Part shown: piece by piece, positions 1 through 6,301 of the stretch
Position numbering within the stretch: position 1 is the stretch's first letter
How the letters are laid out: every line of letters begins with the position of its first letter
Assembly: GCA_963849095.1 (NCBI GenBank)
Contig: CAWKGA010000008.1
Coordinates: forward strand, 1-64,000
Source of the DNA: JASHUC01 sp963849095
GTDB taxonomy: Bacteria > Pseudomonadota > Gammaproteobacteria > Steroidobacterales > Steroidobacteraceae
Direction of reading: 5' to 3'
Length of the DNA: 64,000 bases
The notes under the pieces: model-generated
What the model saw: the letters and a program-made list of their open reading frames with translations, nothing else
Told to the model about the DNA's origin: nothing
Databases searched by the model: none
Position numbers and translations under genes: made by a program

Positions 1-213
1 ATTATGATCCGTTGCCCGACGACCGGGCAGGCAATCTCAACCGGCAGGTACGTTGAACCAACGACTTTTCGCTCCAGTCCGGTATTTTTTAACCGGACCT
101 ACTGTCCGCTGTGTCGCATCACGCACGAGTGGTTCGCCAGAAACGCATGGGTCTGCGAAACCGCAGGCTCCGAATGTGAAACCGCATGTAAGGGGCAAGT
201 TGCGCTCGACTGT
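1..213. other. no gene recognised
   Basis: No convincing coding frame is seen here. Open frames exist on both strands but their translations lack family-like character. This is the left edge of an eroded mobile region. Confidence 0.4.
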
Positions 214-417
214 ATGAGGAAATTTCTCCCAATCGCGCTTGTCCTGACGACTTTCATCACTGTTGACGCCGCGACTGCGTGCGTCCGAACCATCCGTCAC
301 CAGGCGTCGGATGACCCGCAACTACTCTTCTTGCAAGAGGGCCCCTCACCGCAAGAGGGCCCTTGCCATATGGCCCGGCCGCACGATGGACGCCCCGTCC
401 CTGACTGCGCTTTTTAA
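214..417 (+). pseudogene. possible remnant of a secreted-protein gene (signal peptide only)
   Basis: The first 22 residues starting at ATG 214 (MRKFLPIALVLTTFITVDAA) have the charged start, hydrophobic core and small-residue end of a Sec signal peptide. The following 45 residues are low in recognisable character and run through a short direct repeat (gcaagagggccc, near 333 and 350). A purine-rich stretch (aagggg) lies somewhat too far upstream to be a good ribosome site. It may be the 5' end of a broken exported-protein gene, like the other fragments nearby, or chance. No function is assigned. Confidence 0.2.
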
Positions 418-514
418 CTTGTAATAATTCGCGGGGAAGCACTCCAGTTCGAGCCTTTTTGGTTTCGCGTTTTTGGCTTTGCCTTCTTTTCTAACTCTGC
501 GCTCGTGATCCTCA

Positions 515-742
515 ATGTATGCGAGCGCGGAAGAACTCGGCCGGCTCGCCCACCTTGCGAGCGCGCAATTGCTAGGCGGCTACAAACAGCGGCTTGCCAT
601 GGCGGCCGCGCTCCTGCTTGAGCCCGAAATCCTATTCCTCGACGAACCTACGAGCGGTGCCGATCCCATGGCGCGCCGCGAGTTCTGGCAGCGCATAACC
701 ATGCTCGCGGAGGGCGGTGTCACGGTGATCGTTACGACGCAC
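515..742 (+). pseudogene. ABC transporter ATPase fragment (C-terminal half of one nucleotide-binding domain)
   Basis: The translation carries an ABC signature-like region (LLGGYKQRLAMA, about residues 19-30), a Walker B with D-loop (EILFLDEPTSGADP, about residues 38-51) and the switch histidine in VIVTTH (residue 76). It has no Walker A. After the histidine the frame runs into unrelated sequence and stops at 802. The pattern matches the second ATPase domain of the ybhF-like gene at 52579-54375, so this is a broken copy of a drug-export ATPase of that family. It cannot hydrolyse ATP. The break just past the switch histidine abuts the 3' end of the minus-strand gene ending at 774. Confidence 0.7.
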
Positions 743-773
743 TGGGACAAGCATCCATCGCGAAGAGCGCAAT

Positions 774-1268
774 TCAGTCGACGCAAATTCCCGGAATCCT
801 GACACGGCGGAAAAGATTGGGACGTGCGGTTGCGCTGTCCGGATAGACGCCGCGAAGCGGTCCGAACTCGGGTTGCCGCGTCGTCGCGCCAAACATCTTC
901 GCGTTTTCGAATACGGCATAGTTAAGCCACATCGAGCTGTTGCCGATGCCGTGATGCAGCTGCGCGGATATATAGCCCGGCTGGCGTTTGAAAAACGCTG
1001 CATCCTCGGCCCAGGCGCGCTTGAAATGGTCGGCATCCCGAGGATCGACATCAAACAGATTGATCAGGATCACTGGTGCGTCCGAGGGATCGGCGAACTG
1101 ATCGGCGAGCTTCTGCCGAGCGTCCATTTCAACATGCTTCAACATGACCGGCTCCTTTCCATTGCTCGAGGACTGTGCTGCAGCGATTTCGGCGACGGCC
1201 AGGGGGAAAGAACCCGCAGCGGCACCGATAAGTCCCAGCTCTAAAACTGAACGACGATCGATTGTCAT
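774..1268 (-). CDS. putative exported antibiotic-biosynthesis-monooxygenase (ABM) fold protein
   Basis: This 164-residue protein begins with a twin-arginine-like leader (DRRSVLELGLIGAAAGSFPLA), suggesting export by Tat or Sec. The mature part (VILINLFDVDPRDADHFKRAW, then AAFFKRQPGYISAQLH) resembles the small dimeric ferredoxin-like ABM fold, which includes quinol monooxygenases and heme-degrading enzymes. No cofactor-binding residue is needed in the family, so function cannot be read from motifs. It stands alone in an eroded region but its frame is intact from leader to stop. The ABM assignment is inferred from the fold-like pattern; the substrate is unknown. Confidence 0.6.
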   Translation of the reverse strand: MTIDRRSVLELGLIGAAAGSFPLAVAEIAAAQSSSNGKEPVMLKHVEMDARQKLADQFADPSDAPVILINLFDVDPRDADHFKRAWAEDAAFFKRQPGYISAQLHHGIGNSSMWLNYAVFENAKMFGATTRQPEFGPLRGVYPDSATARPNLFRRVRIPGICVD

Positions 1269-1343
1269 ACTCTCCTCCTCCCTCTCTGGCGAAATTCACT
1301 CAGTGCGTCTTCGTGTCTTTCGCCTACTCTATGACATGCAACC

Positions 1344-1532
1344 GTGAAAGAGAATTGGTCGAGGTCCGAAAAGGGTCACCTGCGTCAGTTTGGCGATGTC
1401 GGCCGCATGTATCAATACAAATCAGAGATCAACCTTGGACCTGCATCTGTCGTTGCATTCGTCGGAATTTTGATAATCTGTGCCATCTGCTTTGGTATTC
1501 CCTGGATTGCAGGATCAAGTAAAGGGAAATGA
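1344..1532 (+). CDS. small single-span membrane protein candidate
   Basis: A 62-residue frame starts at GTG 1344; an internal ATG at 1407 would give 41 residues. It has one strong hydrophobic segment (ASVVAFVGILIICAICFGIP) near the C-terminus, followed by a short charged tail (GSSKGK). No family is recognised and no clear ribosome site precedes it. It lies divergent from the ABM-like gene. It could be a genuine small membrane protein or a chance frame in a decaying region. Confidence 0.25.
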   Translation: MKENWSRSEKGHLRQFGDVGRMYQYKSEINLGPASVVAFVGILIICAICFGIPWIAGSSKGK

Positions 1533-1720
1533 CTTGCCGTACTTGTCAAGTATACAATTCCCCTAATTAGGACGGCACCGGCTAATGACCCGCGGTGATG
1601 TGCTTCGATACCGGATTGCCTTCGCCCTCAGCCGCGCGTTACGCGGTCGCCGATCATGTGGTCGGGCAACTAATGGAGCGCGGCGACCCATGGGAACTGA
1701 CAAAAGAAGCGCCAACCAAG

Positions 1721-1912
1721 AACGACATAGGGCGCCGGTAAGTCGGACACCCTGATGGACCGGCGTATTCCAGGAGCATCGGATCTCCAATCGCCATAGG
1801 CCGCCTTACCTACAAGTAGCAAATTTGAACTGGCCGCCAACAGGCTCTGCGGACTAACGAGGTCCAATAAGATTGATACTACGATAGCAGTTGTCGCAAC
1901 CAACGTTCGCAT
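1721..1912 (-). pseudogene. 5' fragment of an L-sorbosone/glucose dehydrogenase-type (PQQ) gene
   Basis: Starting at ATG 1912 the minus strand encodes a signal peptide (MRTLVATTAIVVSILLDLVS) followed by GKAAYGDWRSDAPGIRR and then IRVSDLPAPY. That combination is typical of the N-terminus of exported sorbosone-dehydrogenase-like beta-propeller proteins of 400 or more residues. After about 64 residues the similarity ends abruptly and the frame runs to a stop at 1670. Only the export signal and first strand remain, so no enzyme can be made. It is one of several gene fragments in this region. Confidence 0.6.
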
Positions 1913-1922
1913 CACACAAGCC

Positions 1923-1985
1923 CTAAAAGACATCGATTCCGTTCTCGGCAAAGCGCTGGGCGTACTCGGACATACCGAGCGAGGT
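1923..1985 (-). pseudogene. fragment of a SAM-domain protein (adenylate/guanylate cyclase type)
   Basis: The minus strand reads TSLGMSEYAQRFAENGIDVF and then a stop. This resembles the first helices of the SAM domain found at the N-terminus of many alphaproteobacterial adenylate cyclases. Only about 20 residues survive, ending directly upstream of the sorbosone-dehydrogenase fragment. The match is by recognition of the motif, so moderate caution applies. Confidence 0.4.
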
Positions 1986-2057
1986 CCCCACGGCCGAGCG
2001 GGCTAGCGCGCGTACCTGGTGCCCGATCCGAATTAAATACCGAAGAAATAATATTGG

Positions 2058-2065
2058 ATTATATT
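2058..2065. repeat. 8-bp target-site duplication, left copy
   Basis: ATTATATT lies directly outside the left inverted repeat of the IS1595-family element and recurs exactly at 4565-4572 directly outside the right repeat. Eight-base duplications are the known length for this family. Confidence 0.85.
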
Positions 2066-2089
2066 CCCAATTATGGACTTGACTCCACA
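2066..2089 (+). repeat. left terminal inverted repeat of the IS1595-family element
   Basis: This 24-bp repeat includes the core aattatggacttgactcca. It matches the reverse complement of 4541-4564 at all but its third base. It ends 45 bp before the transposase start. Confidence 0.85.
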
Positions 2090-2133
2090 AACCACAAGTG
2101 CTAGGTTTGGCTCAGTTTTGAGGGAATTGAGCC

Positions 2134-3087
2134 ATGTCAAACGCCTTCGTCGCCCCGCATTTCCAGTCCCCGGAAGCCGCCCGCGAATGGCTTGAGCATA
2201 TCCGCTGGCCGGAAGGCCCGGTTTGCAGCCATTGCGGCGTAATCAACCACGCCTACAAGACGAAAAAGCCCGGTTGGTATCGCTGCGCCGAAAAGGAGTG
2301 CCGGAAGGATTTCACGGTCACGACCGGCACCGTCATGGAGCGCAGCCATATCCCGCTGAATAAGTGGCTGATGGCCTTCTACATGCTCAACGCCAGCAAG
2401 AAGGGCGTAAGCGCACATCAGCTCCACCGCGCCCTTGGCCTTGATTACAAGTCGGCTTGGTTCATGTGCCATCGCATCCGCGAAGCGATGCGGTCTGGCG
2501 GCCTTGGCCCGCTCGGTGGCGAGGGCAAGATTGTAGAGGCTGATGAAACCTATTACGGCCGAACCGAACGTCCGCGTACAGCCGCATATCGAAAGGGCCG
2601 TCCATACACCAAAGGCGGCAAGAGCGGTCCCGCCAATAAGCGGCCGATAGTTGCGCTCGTAGAACGCGGCGGCAACGTCCGCACATTCCATGTTCCGGTT
2701 GCCGATCAGGCAACGGTCGAGAAGATCGTCAAGGAAAACATCGACCGCGAATCGCGGCTGCATACCGATGAAAGTCGGCTCTATTTCAATACGGCCGACA
2801 CTTTCGCAGCGCATGAAACCGTGCATCACACATCGGGCGAATATGTCCGGTATGAAGATGGCCGTGCCATTCACACCAATTCAGCGGAAGGCTATTTCTC
2901 GATCTTCAAGCGCGGCATGCGCGGCGTTTATCAGCATTGCAAAGAGAAACACCTTCACCGTTATCTCGCCGAGTTCGACCACCGCTACAATCATCGCGTG
3001 GCGCTCGGCTACAGCGACATCGACCGCACCCTCGCCGCGATCCGTGGCGTTGAAGGCAAGCGGTTGATGTACCGGCAACCTCACTAA
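2134..3087 (+). CDS. IS1595-family (ISXO2-like) transposase
   Basis: This 317-residue DDE-type transposase would cut and rejoin the ends of the surrounding element. The N-terminus has a zinc-ribbon pattern (CSHC near residue 31, CAEKEC near residue 51), followed by a helical DNA-binding part (HQLHRALGLDYKSAWFMCHRIREA). The catalytic core shows VEADETYYGR, LHTDES and HTNSAEGYFSIFKRGMRG, which correspond to the acidic residues and the N/E-containing third block of ISXO2-like enzymes. The length is normal and there is no frameshift, so it is probably active. Start ATG 2134 follows a purine-rich stretch (tgagggaatt). Confidence 0.93.
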   Translation: MSNAFVAPHFQSPEAAREWLEHIRWPEGPVCSHCGVINHAYKTKKPGWYRCAEKECRKDFTVTTGTVMERSHIPLNKWLMAFYMLNASKKGVSAHQLHRALGLDYKSAWFMCHRIREAMRSGGLGPLGGEGKIVEADETYYGRTERPRTAAYRKGRPYTKGGKSGPANKRPIVALVERGGNVRTFHVPVADQATVEKIVKENIDRESRLHTDESRLYFNTADTFAAHETVHHTSGEYVRYEDGRAIHTNSAEGYFSIFKRGMRGVYQHCKEKHLHRYLAEFDHRYNHRVALGYSDIDRTLAAIRGVEGKRLMYRQPH

Positions 3088-3495
3088 GCCAGTTTTCAAA
3101 CATCGGGCCGCGCGGTTTCTGCGCTGGCGTAAAAAAAAAAGTGTCGTGCAAACTAGCCTTCTTAGATTGTAGTAGCATAACATTGCCGGGCGAGTGAAGG
3201 AGAAAAAGCCACGCGCCGATTTATCAAGGAATATGCAGACGGGTGTGTTTGATCCAGAAGCCATTATAGGGCTATGTTCTATGTGGCAGTTGCTCGCTCT
3301 TCGACGATGCTGGGGCGAAGCCTTTCTGAGAGCTCGGGCAAGAGCCCTGTATCTGGCCAGCGATAAGATTATGCTGCTGGCGGAACGCCCACTATAATTG
3401 CCGAGTACATCACTCAGGTGCAGCAAGAGATGGATTACTCGACCGCAGGCAATTAAAGTACGGCGCACTTCTGTCCCATCTATCAACAGCGCAAA
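3088..3495. other. non-coding part of the IS1595-family element
   Basis: The 0.4 kb after the transposase contains an adenine run (about 3131-3139) and short open frames on both strands. None has a convincing start signal or family character. I see no gene here. Confidence 0.4.
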
Positions 3496-3663
3496 TTAAG
3501 CTGATTGCTGCCGTCGTCGCTTCTTCGATTGCGCCGGGACGCCCTTCGGGGTCATGCTCTTGAGGGGCTTGGGGGGCGTGTTCAGTCCAGCCTTAACCGC
3601 AGCTAGGAAGCGCCGTTGCGCCTCTTCTTCGCTATATTGCTCACTCGGTTTTTCTTTCACCAT
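3496..3663 (-). CDS. 55-residue basic protein, antitoxin-like, IS passenger
   Basis: The frame starts at ATG 3663 and reads MVKEKP, then YSEEEAQRRFLAAVKAGLN, then TPPKPLKSM, and ends in a lysine/arginine-rich tail. Small proteins with a YSxxEAxRR..AA helix followed by PPKPLK are widespread in rhizobial and other proteobacterial accessory DNA, often beside putative toxin genes. I recognise the pattern but not a named family. It starts 12 bp after the stop of the upstream minus-strand ORF (3676-4104), consistent with one transcript. A role in keeping the element in the host is inference only. Confidence 0.45.
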   Translation of the reverse strand: MVKEKPSEQYSEEEAQRRFLAAVKAGLNTPPKPLKSMTPKGVPAQSKKRRRQQSA

Positions 3664-3675
3664 CGCCGCCTCATG

Positions 3676-4104
3676 TTACGGTAGGAACCCCAATAGAAAA
3701 CGGTGGGAACCCTTCCGGTCCATAGCGAACGAGATCGGCAGGTTTCGCTGTACGTTTGGCGTATTGGCATTTGCGATTGCCCAATTGCGCGCGGCCTGCA
3801 TGATAGACTGACAAAAGTAGATCAAATCAACTTCCAATATCTTGCCAGCGAGCCTCATGTCAGCGACAGGAACGCCACCAAATTTCACGTCTGGTGCAAC
3901 CGTAATAATGATGTCACGGACTACTTTGATTTGCGATTTTGGACCAATAAACATCACGCGATTGAATTGCGCCTTCTGATGCTCGAATTTGCCTTTATGG
4001 AGAACGCCACCACGAAGATTGCAGAGGTCATCGCCGGTAAGATTATTAAACCGACTGCACAGATGGGTATCGCACCATGCGGATATGTTCTTCGTTCCGC
4101 CCAT
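3676..4104 (-). CDS. hypothetical protein, IS passenger
   Basis: This 142-residue frame carries a cluster of cysteines and histidines near the start (SAWCDTHLC) and a regular, soluble-looking second half (KSQIKVVRDIIITVAPDVKF). It has no signal peptide or membrane segment and no family is recognised. It sits between two other minus-strand ORFs inside the element, spaced like an operon (22 bp after the upstream gene, 12 bp before the downstream one). A plus-strand frame of similar length overlaps it, so the coding strand is not certain. Confidence 0.4.
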   Translation of the reverse strand: MGGTKNISAWCDTHLCSRFNNLTGDDLCNLRGGVLHKGKFEHQKAQFNRVMFIGPKSQIKVVRDIIITVAPDVKFGGVPVADMRLAGKILEVDLIYFCQSIMQAARNWAIANANTPNVQRNLPISFAMDRKGSHRFLLGFLP

Positions 4105-4126
4105 GCTGGTTGATCCGGATCAAACT

Positions 4127-4486
4127 CTAAGCACGCGCAAATGTCCGGGACCGAGAAGAGCTACCGCGATAGCGAGATAATAGAAGCTTGGCGTCTAGCG
4201 CCTTCTCAATTTCATGCAATATCGCTTCGAGTTCCGGCGGCATGAGTGTCGCAATCAACACCATCCGAGACCCCGGACCATCCTGTACCCAGTCAAGGAT
4301 GTCCCACAAGTCAACTTGGGTGGCGCAGTGTCCGGCCTCATTGTAGGCAACTATCACAAGTCGCCCGTTTTCGTTGAGCCAAAGCTCGACCCCTGGCTCA
4401 TTCCCATAGGCGCGAACGCCAACCATATCGGCCACTTTACGCTTGTAAGGAATATTATCCGCTTTGCGGTAGGGCGCGCCAGACAT
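4127..4486 (-). CDS. hypothetical protein, IS passenger
   Basis: A 119-residue acidic-to-neutral soluble protein. The central part (GVELWLNENGRLVIVAYNEA, then DLWDILDWVQ) reads like an ordered alpha/beta domain, with a long helix later (PPELEAILHEIEKALDAKLL). The start at ATG 4486 is 55 bp inside the right inverted repeat, so a promoter in the element end could drive this and the next two minus-strand ORFs. No function is recognised. The coding impression is better than for the ORF downstream. Confidence 0.5.
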   Translation of the reverse strand: MSGAPYRKADNIPYKRKVADMVGVRAYGNEPGVELWLNENGRLVIVAYNEAGHCATQVDLWDILDWVQDGPGSRMVLIATLMPPELEAILHEIEKALDAKLLLSRYRGSSSRSRTFARA

Positions 4487-4540
4487 GGCAAAAACCTAGG
4501 TACGACGGGCCTTGTCGGCAATCCTACTACCCTAGCGGCA

Positions 4541-4564
4541 TGTGGAGTCAAGTCCATAATTAGG
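4541..4564 (-). repeat. right terminal inverted repeat of the IS1595-family element
   Basis: Reverse complement of the left repeat at 2066-2089 with one mismatch. It marks the outer end of the passenger segment. Confidence 0.85.
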
Positions 4565-4572
4565 ATTATATT
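4565..4572. repeat. 8-bp target-site duplication, right copy
   Basis: ATTATATT, identical to 2058-2065, directly outside the right inverted repeat. Confidence 0.85.
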
Positions 4573-4797
4573 CCTAATTATAGCGTTGACAGCACAAATC
4601 CGAGAGCCCGTCTGGCCGACCATGCGCGCTTGCTGCGCGAATTGCGGCTGCTGGAGCGACACACGCACTCCAGCGGCAGGGACACCGCCGATCACGGCCG
4701 CAATGGCTCCGACGATTACGCGAACGCCTGCTGCGGTCTGTTGCGCAACCTTTCGAACCGGGGGTTTTCATTCTTTTCCGGCTGGCTCAACGACTAG
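4573..4797 (+). pseudogene. C-terminal fragment of a phage terminase large subunit
   Basis: The plus strand from about 4600 reads ADHARLLRELRLLE, then RHTHSSGRDTADHGRN, then GSDDYANACCG, and stops at 4797. The sequence LERxTxxxGRDxxDHxxxGxDDxANA is characteristic of the nuclease-domain end of phage terminase large subunits, with acidic metal-binding residues in D-x-A-N. The ATPase domain and most of the nuclease are gone. The IS1595-family element lies immediately upstream, and the frame stays open back into the left flank of that element. This is a remnant of a prophage or gene-transfer-agent-like region. Confidence 0.6.
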
Positions 4798-5367
4798 CTT
4801 CCACTGCGCTAACCGCGTGAATTCCGCCACGGCGGTCCGTCGCTTGTTGCGCCAGTTCGACCCATCGTCCACAGTTCGGGCTTCTGTGAAATCGGCCCGA
4901 TGCCAGCCTGCTGACAGCCGATGTTGTCACCATTGACGAATTGCGGGCCCCCTCGCAAGGCCGCGCTGGTCCGCGACAATGACGACGATGAGACGGGTGA
5001 GATGCGTCCCGGTGATCAAGCTCATATGGCTGCTCCGGCCAACGGTGCCCTTCTTGCTAAACGGACGCCGCGCCGGATCACGAGGGCCGGCTGGATATTC
5101 TGGGGCGTTGTGCTGACCCCGGTGTTGGTTGGATCGCAGTATCCTCAGCAGCGGCTCGACAAGATGAGTTGCCTCCTCACGAGCCGCCGGCGCCCGACCC
5201 GCCCGGGCAACCGGTAGGCTCGGACAACACCCGATCGCCAAGTCGCAGATGACCTCAGCAGTACCGGCAGCTTCCCGTGCGCGCGTGGTCGTGTACCCTG
5301 TTCTGTACCCTACCTCAGAAAATGGACCCTGGATCACGGACGAACCATTCTAAGTTTCTGATCTAAT
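4798..5367. other. no gene recognised
   Basis: About 570 bp between the terminase fragment and the tRNA fragment. Several open frames exist on both strands but none shows family-like sequence. The octamer tgtaccct occurs twice in close succession (5292 and 5304). It is probably decayed prophage or island DNA. Confidence 0.4.
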
Positions 5368-5417
5368 TGGCGCGCCCGAGAGATTTCGAACTCCTGACCC
5401 CCAGATTCGTAGTCTGC
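5368..5417 (-). tRNA. 3' half of tRNA-Arg(ACG), probable attachment-site remnant
   Basis: Read on the minus strand, the sequence has an anticodon stem-loop with loop ctACGaa (anticodon complement at 5408-5410). It continues into a T-arm with gttcgaaa and an acceptor strand cgggcgc-g-cca. These match the 3' half of a bacterial tRNA-Arg(ACG). The 5' half is absent, and an extra A disturbs the T-stem. Integrating phages and islands often carry just such a 3' tRNA half at their att site. It is not a functional tRNA gene. Confidence 0.55.
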
Positions 5418-5434
5418 GGCTAGGCCCCATTATG

Positions 5435-6301
5435 TCAATCGGCATTGGATCGGGACCCCAGATCAGCATCCAAAAGGGACCCCCTCGTTTTGCGTTTCGA
5501 GCGATTAGCGTTCGCCCCGTCGGAGCTGGTCGGGGTTGCGGAGACGGGGCGAGCGCGGGTTGTCGGGTGATCGTCAACTCGGCTCTTGAAGCGCCAACTG
5601 TCGTTGCCGGTCTCGATGATATCGCAGTGGTGGGTGAGGCGATCGAGCAGCGCGGTCGTCATCTTGGGATCGCTGAAGACGCTCGGCCATTCACCGAATG
5701 CGAGATTGGTGGTGACGATGATTGAGGTGCGCTCGTAGAGGCGACTGACAAGGTGGAAAAGGAGCTGCCCTCCGGATTGAGCAAAGGGCAGATAACCGAG
5801 TTCGTCGAGAATGATGAAGTCCATTCGAGTGAGTTGATCGGCGATCCGACCTTGCCTTCCGTTACGGGTCTCGGTCTCGAGCCGGTTGACGAGATCGACC
5901 ACGTTGTAGAACCGGCCACGGGAGCCGGAGCGGATGCAGCTTCTGGCGATGGCAATGGCCAAATGGGTCTTGCCGGTGCCAGTCCCGCCGACCAGGACGG
6001 CGTTGCGCTGCTGGGCGATGAAGCCGCCGCCGGCGAGGTCGTTCACCAGCGTCTCATTGATCGGCGTGCCTTCGAACCGGAAGTCGTCGAGGTCCTTGGC
6101 GAGCGGCAGCTTGGCGATGGTGAGCTGATACTTGATCGAGCGCGCCTGCTTCTCGTTGATCTCGGCGTTGAGCAGATCACCGACGATGCGCTGGGGTTCA
6201 TGCTGGCGTTTGACGGCCGTGGCCATGATCTCGTCGAAGGCGGCCTTCATGCCGTAGAGCTTGAGCTCGCCCATGAGGTCGAAGAGTTGGGATCGTTCCA
6301 T
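5435..6301 (-). CDS. istB: IS21-family helper ATPase IstB
   Basis: AAA+ ATPase that assists the IstA transposase in target selection. It has the IstB N-terminal helical region (RSQLFDLMGELKLYGMKAAF), Walker A VGGTGTGKTH near residues 103-112, Walker B FIILDELGY near residues 163-171 and an arginine-containing C-terminal AAA part (TTALLDRLTHHCDIIET). The length of 288 residues is slightly longer than the usual 250 or so, due to a basic C-terminal tail that runs into the terminal repeat. Its ATG overlaps the istA stop codon (tgatg), which indicates translational coupling. Confidence 0.95.
   Translation of the reverse strand: MERSQLFDLMGELKLYGMKAAFDEIMATAVKRQHEPQRIVGDLLNAEINEKQARSIKYQLTIAKLPLAKDLDDFRFEGTPINETLVNDLAGGGFIAQQRNAVLVGGTGTGKTHLAIAIARSCIRSGSRGRFYNVVDLVNRLETETRNGRQGRIADQLTRMDFIILDELGYLPFAQSGGQLLFHLVSRLYERTSIIVTTNLAFGEWPSVFSDPKMTTALLDRLTHHCDIIETGNDSWRFKSRVDDHPTTRARPVSATPTSSDGANANRSKRKTRGSLLDADLGSRSNAD

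Larger units (their letters stand above)
2066..4564 (+). mobile_element. complete IS1595-family (ISXO2-like) insertion element with passenger ORFs
   Basis: The element is bounded by inverted repeats (2066-2089 and 4541-4564, 23 of 24 bases matching) and by an exact 8-bp direct duplication. It is about 2.5 kb, roughly twice the 0.9-1.2 kb usual for simple members of the family. The transposase takes up only the first kilobase. The remaining 1.45 kb carries at least three minus-strand ORFs not needed for transposition. The ends are almost perfect and the transposase frame is intact, so the insertion looks recent compared with the decayed surroundings. Confidence 0.85.

Noticed and set aside
1598..1741. 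47-residue plus-strand frame overlapping the sorbosone dehydrogenase fragment
   Set aside because: It looks mildly protein-like but has no family match, and it crosses the junction of another fragment.
5292..5311. Repeated tgtaccct octamer as an att core or iteron
   Set aside because: Only two copies and no further structure; too little to support an origin or att site.
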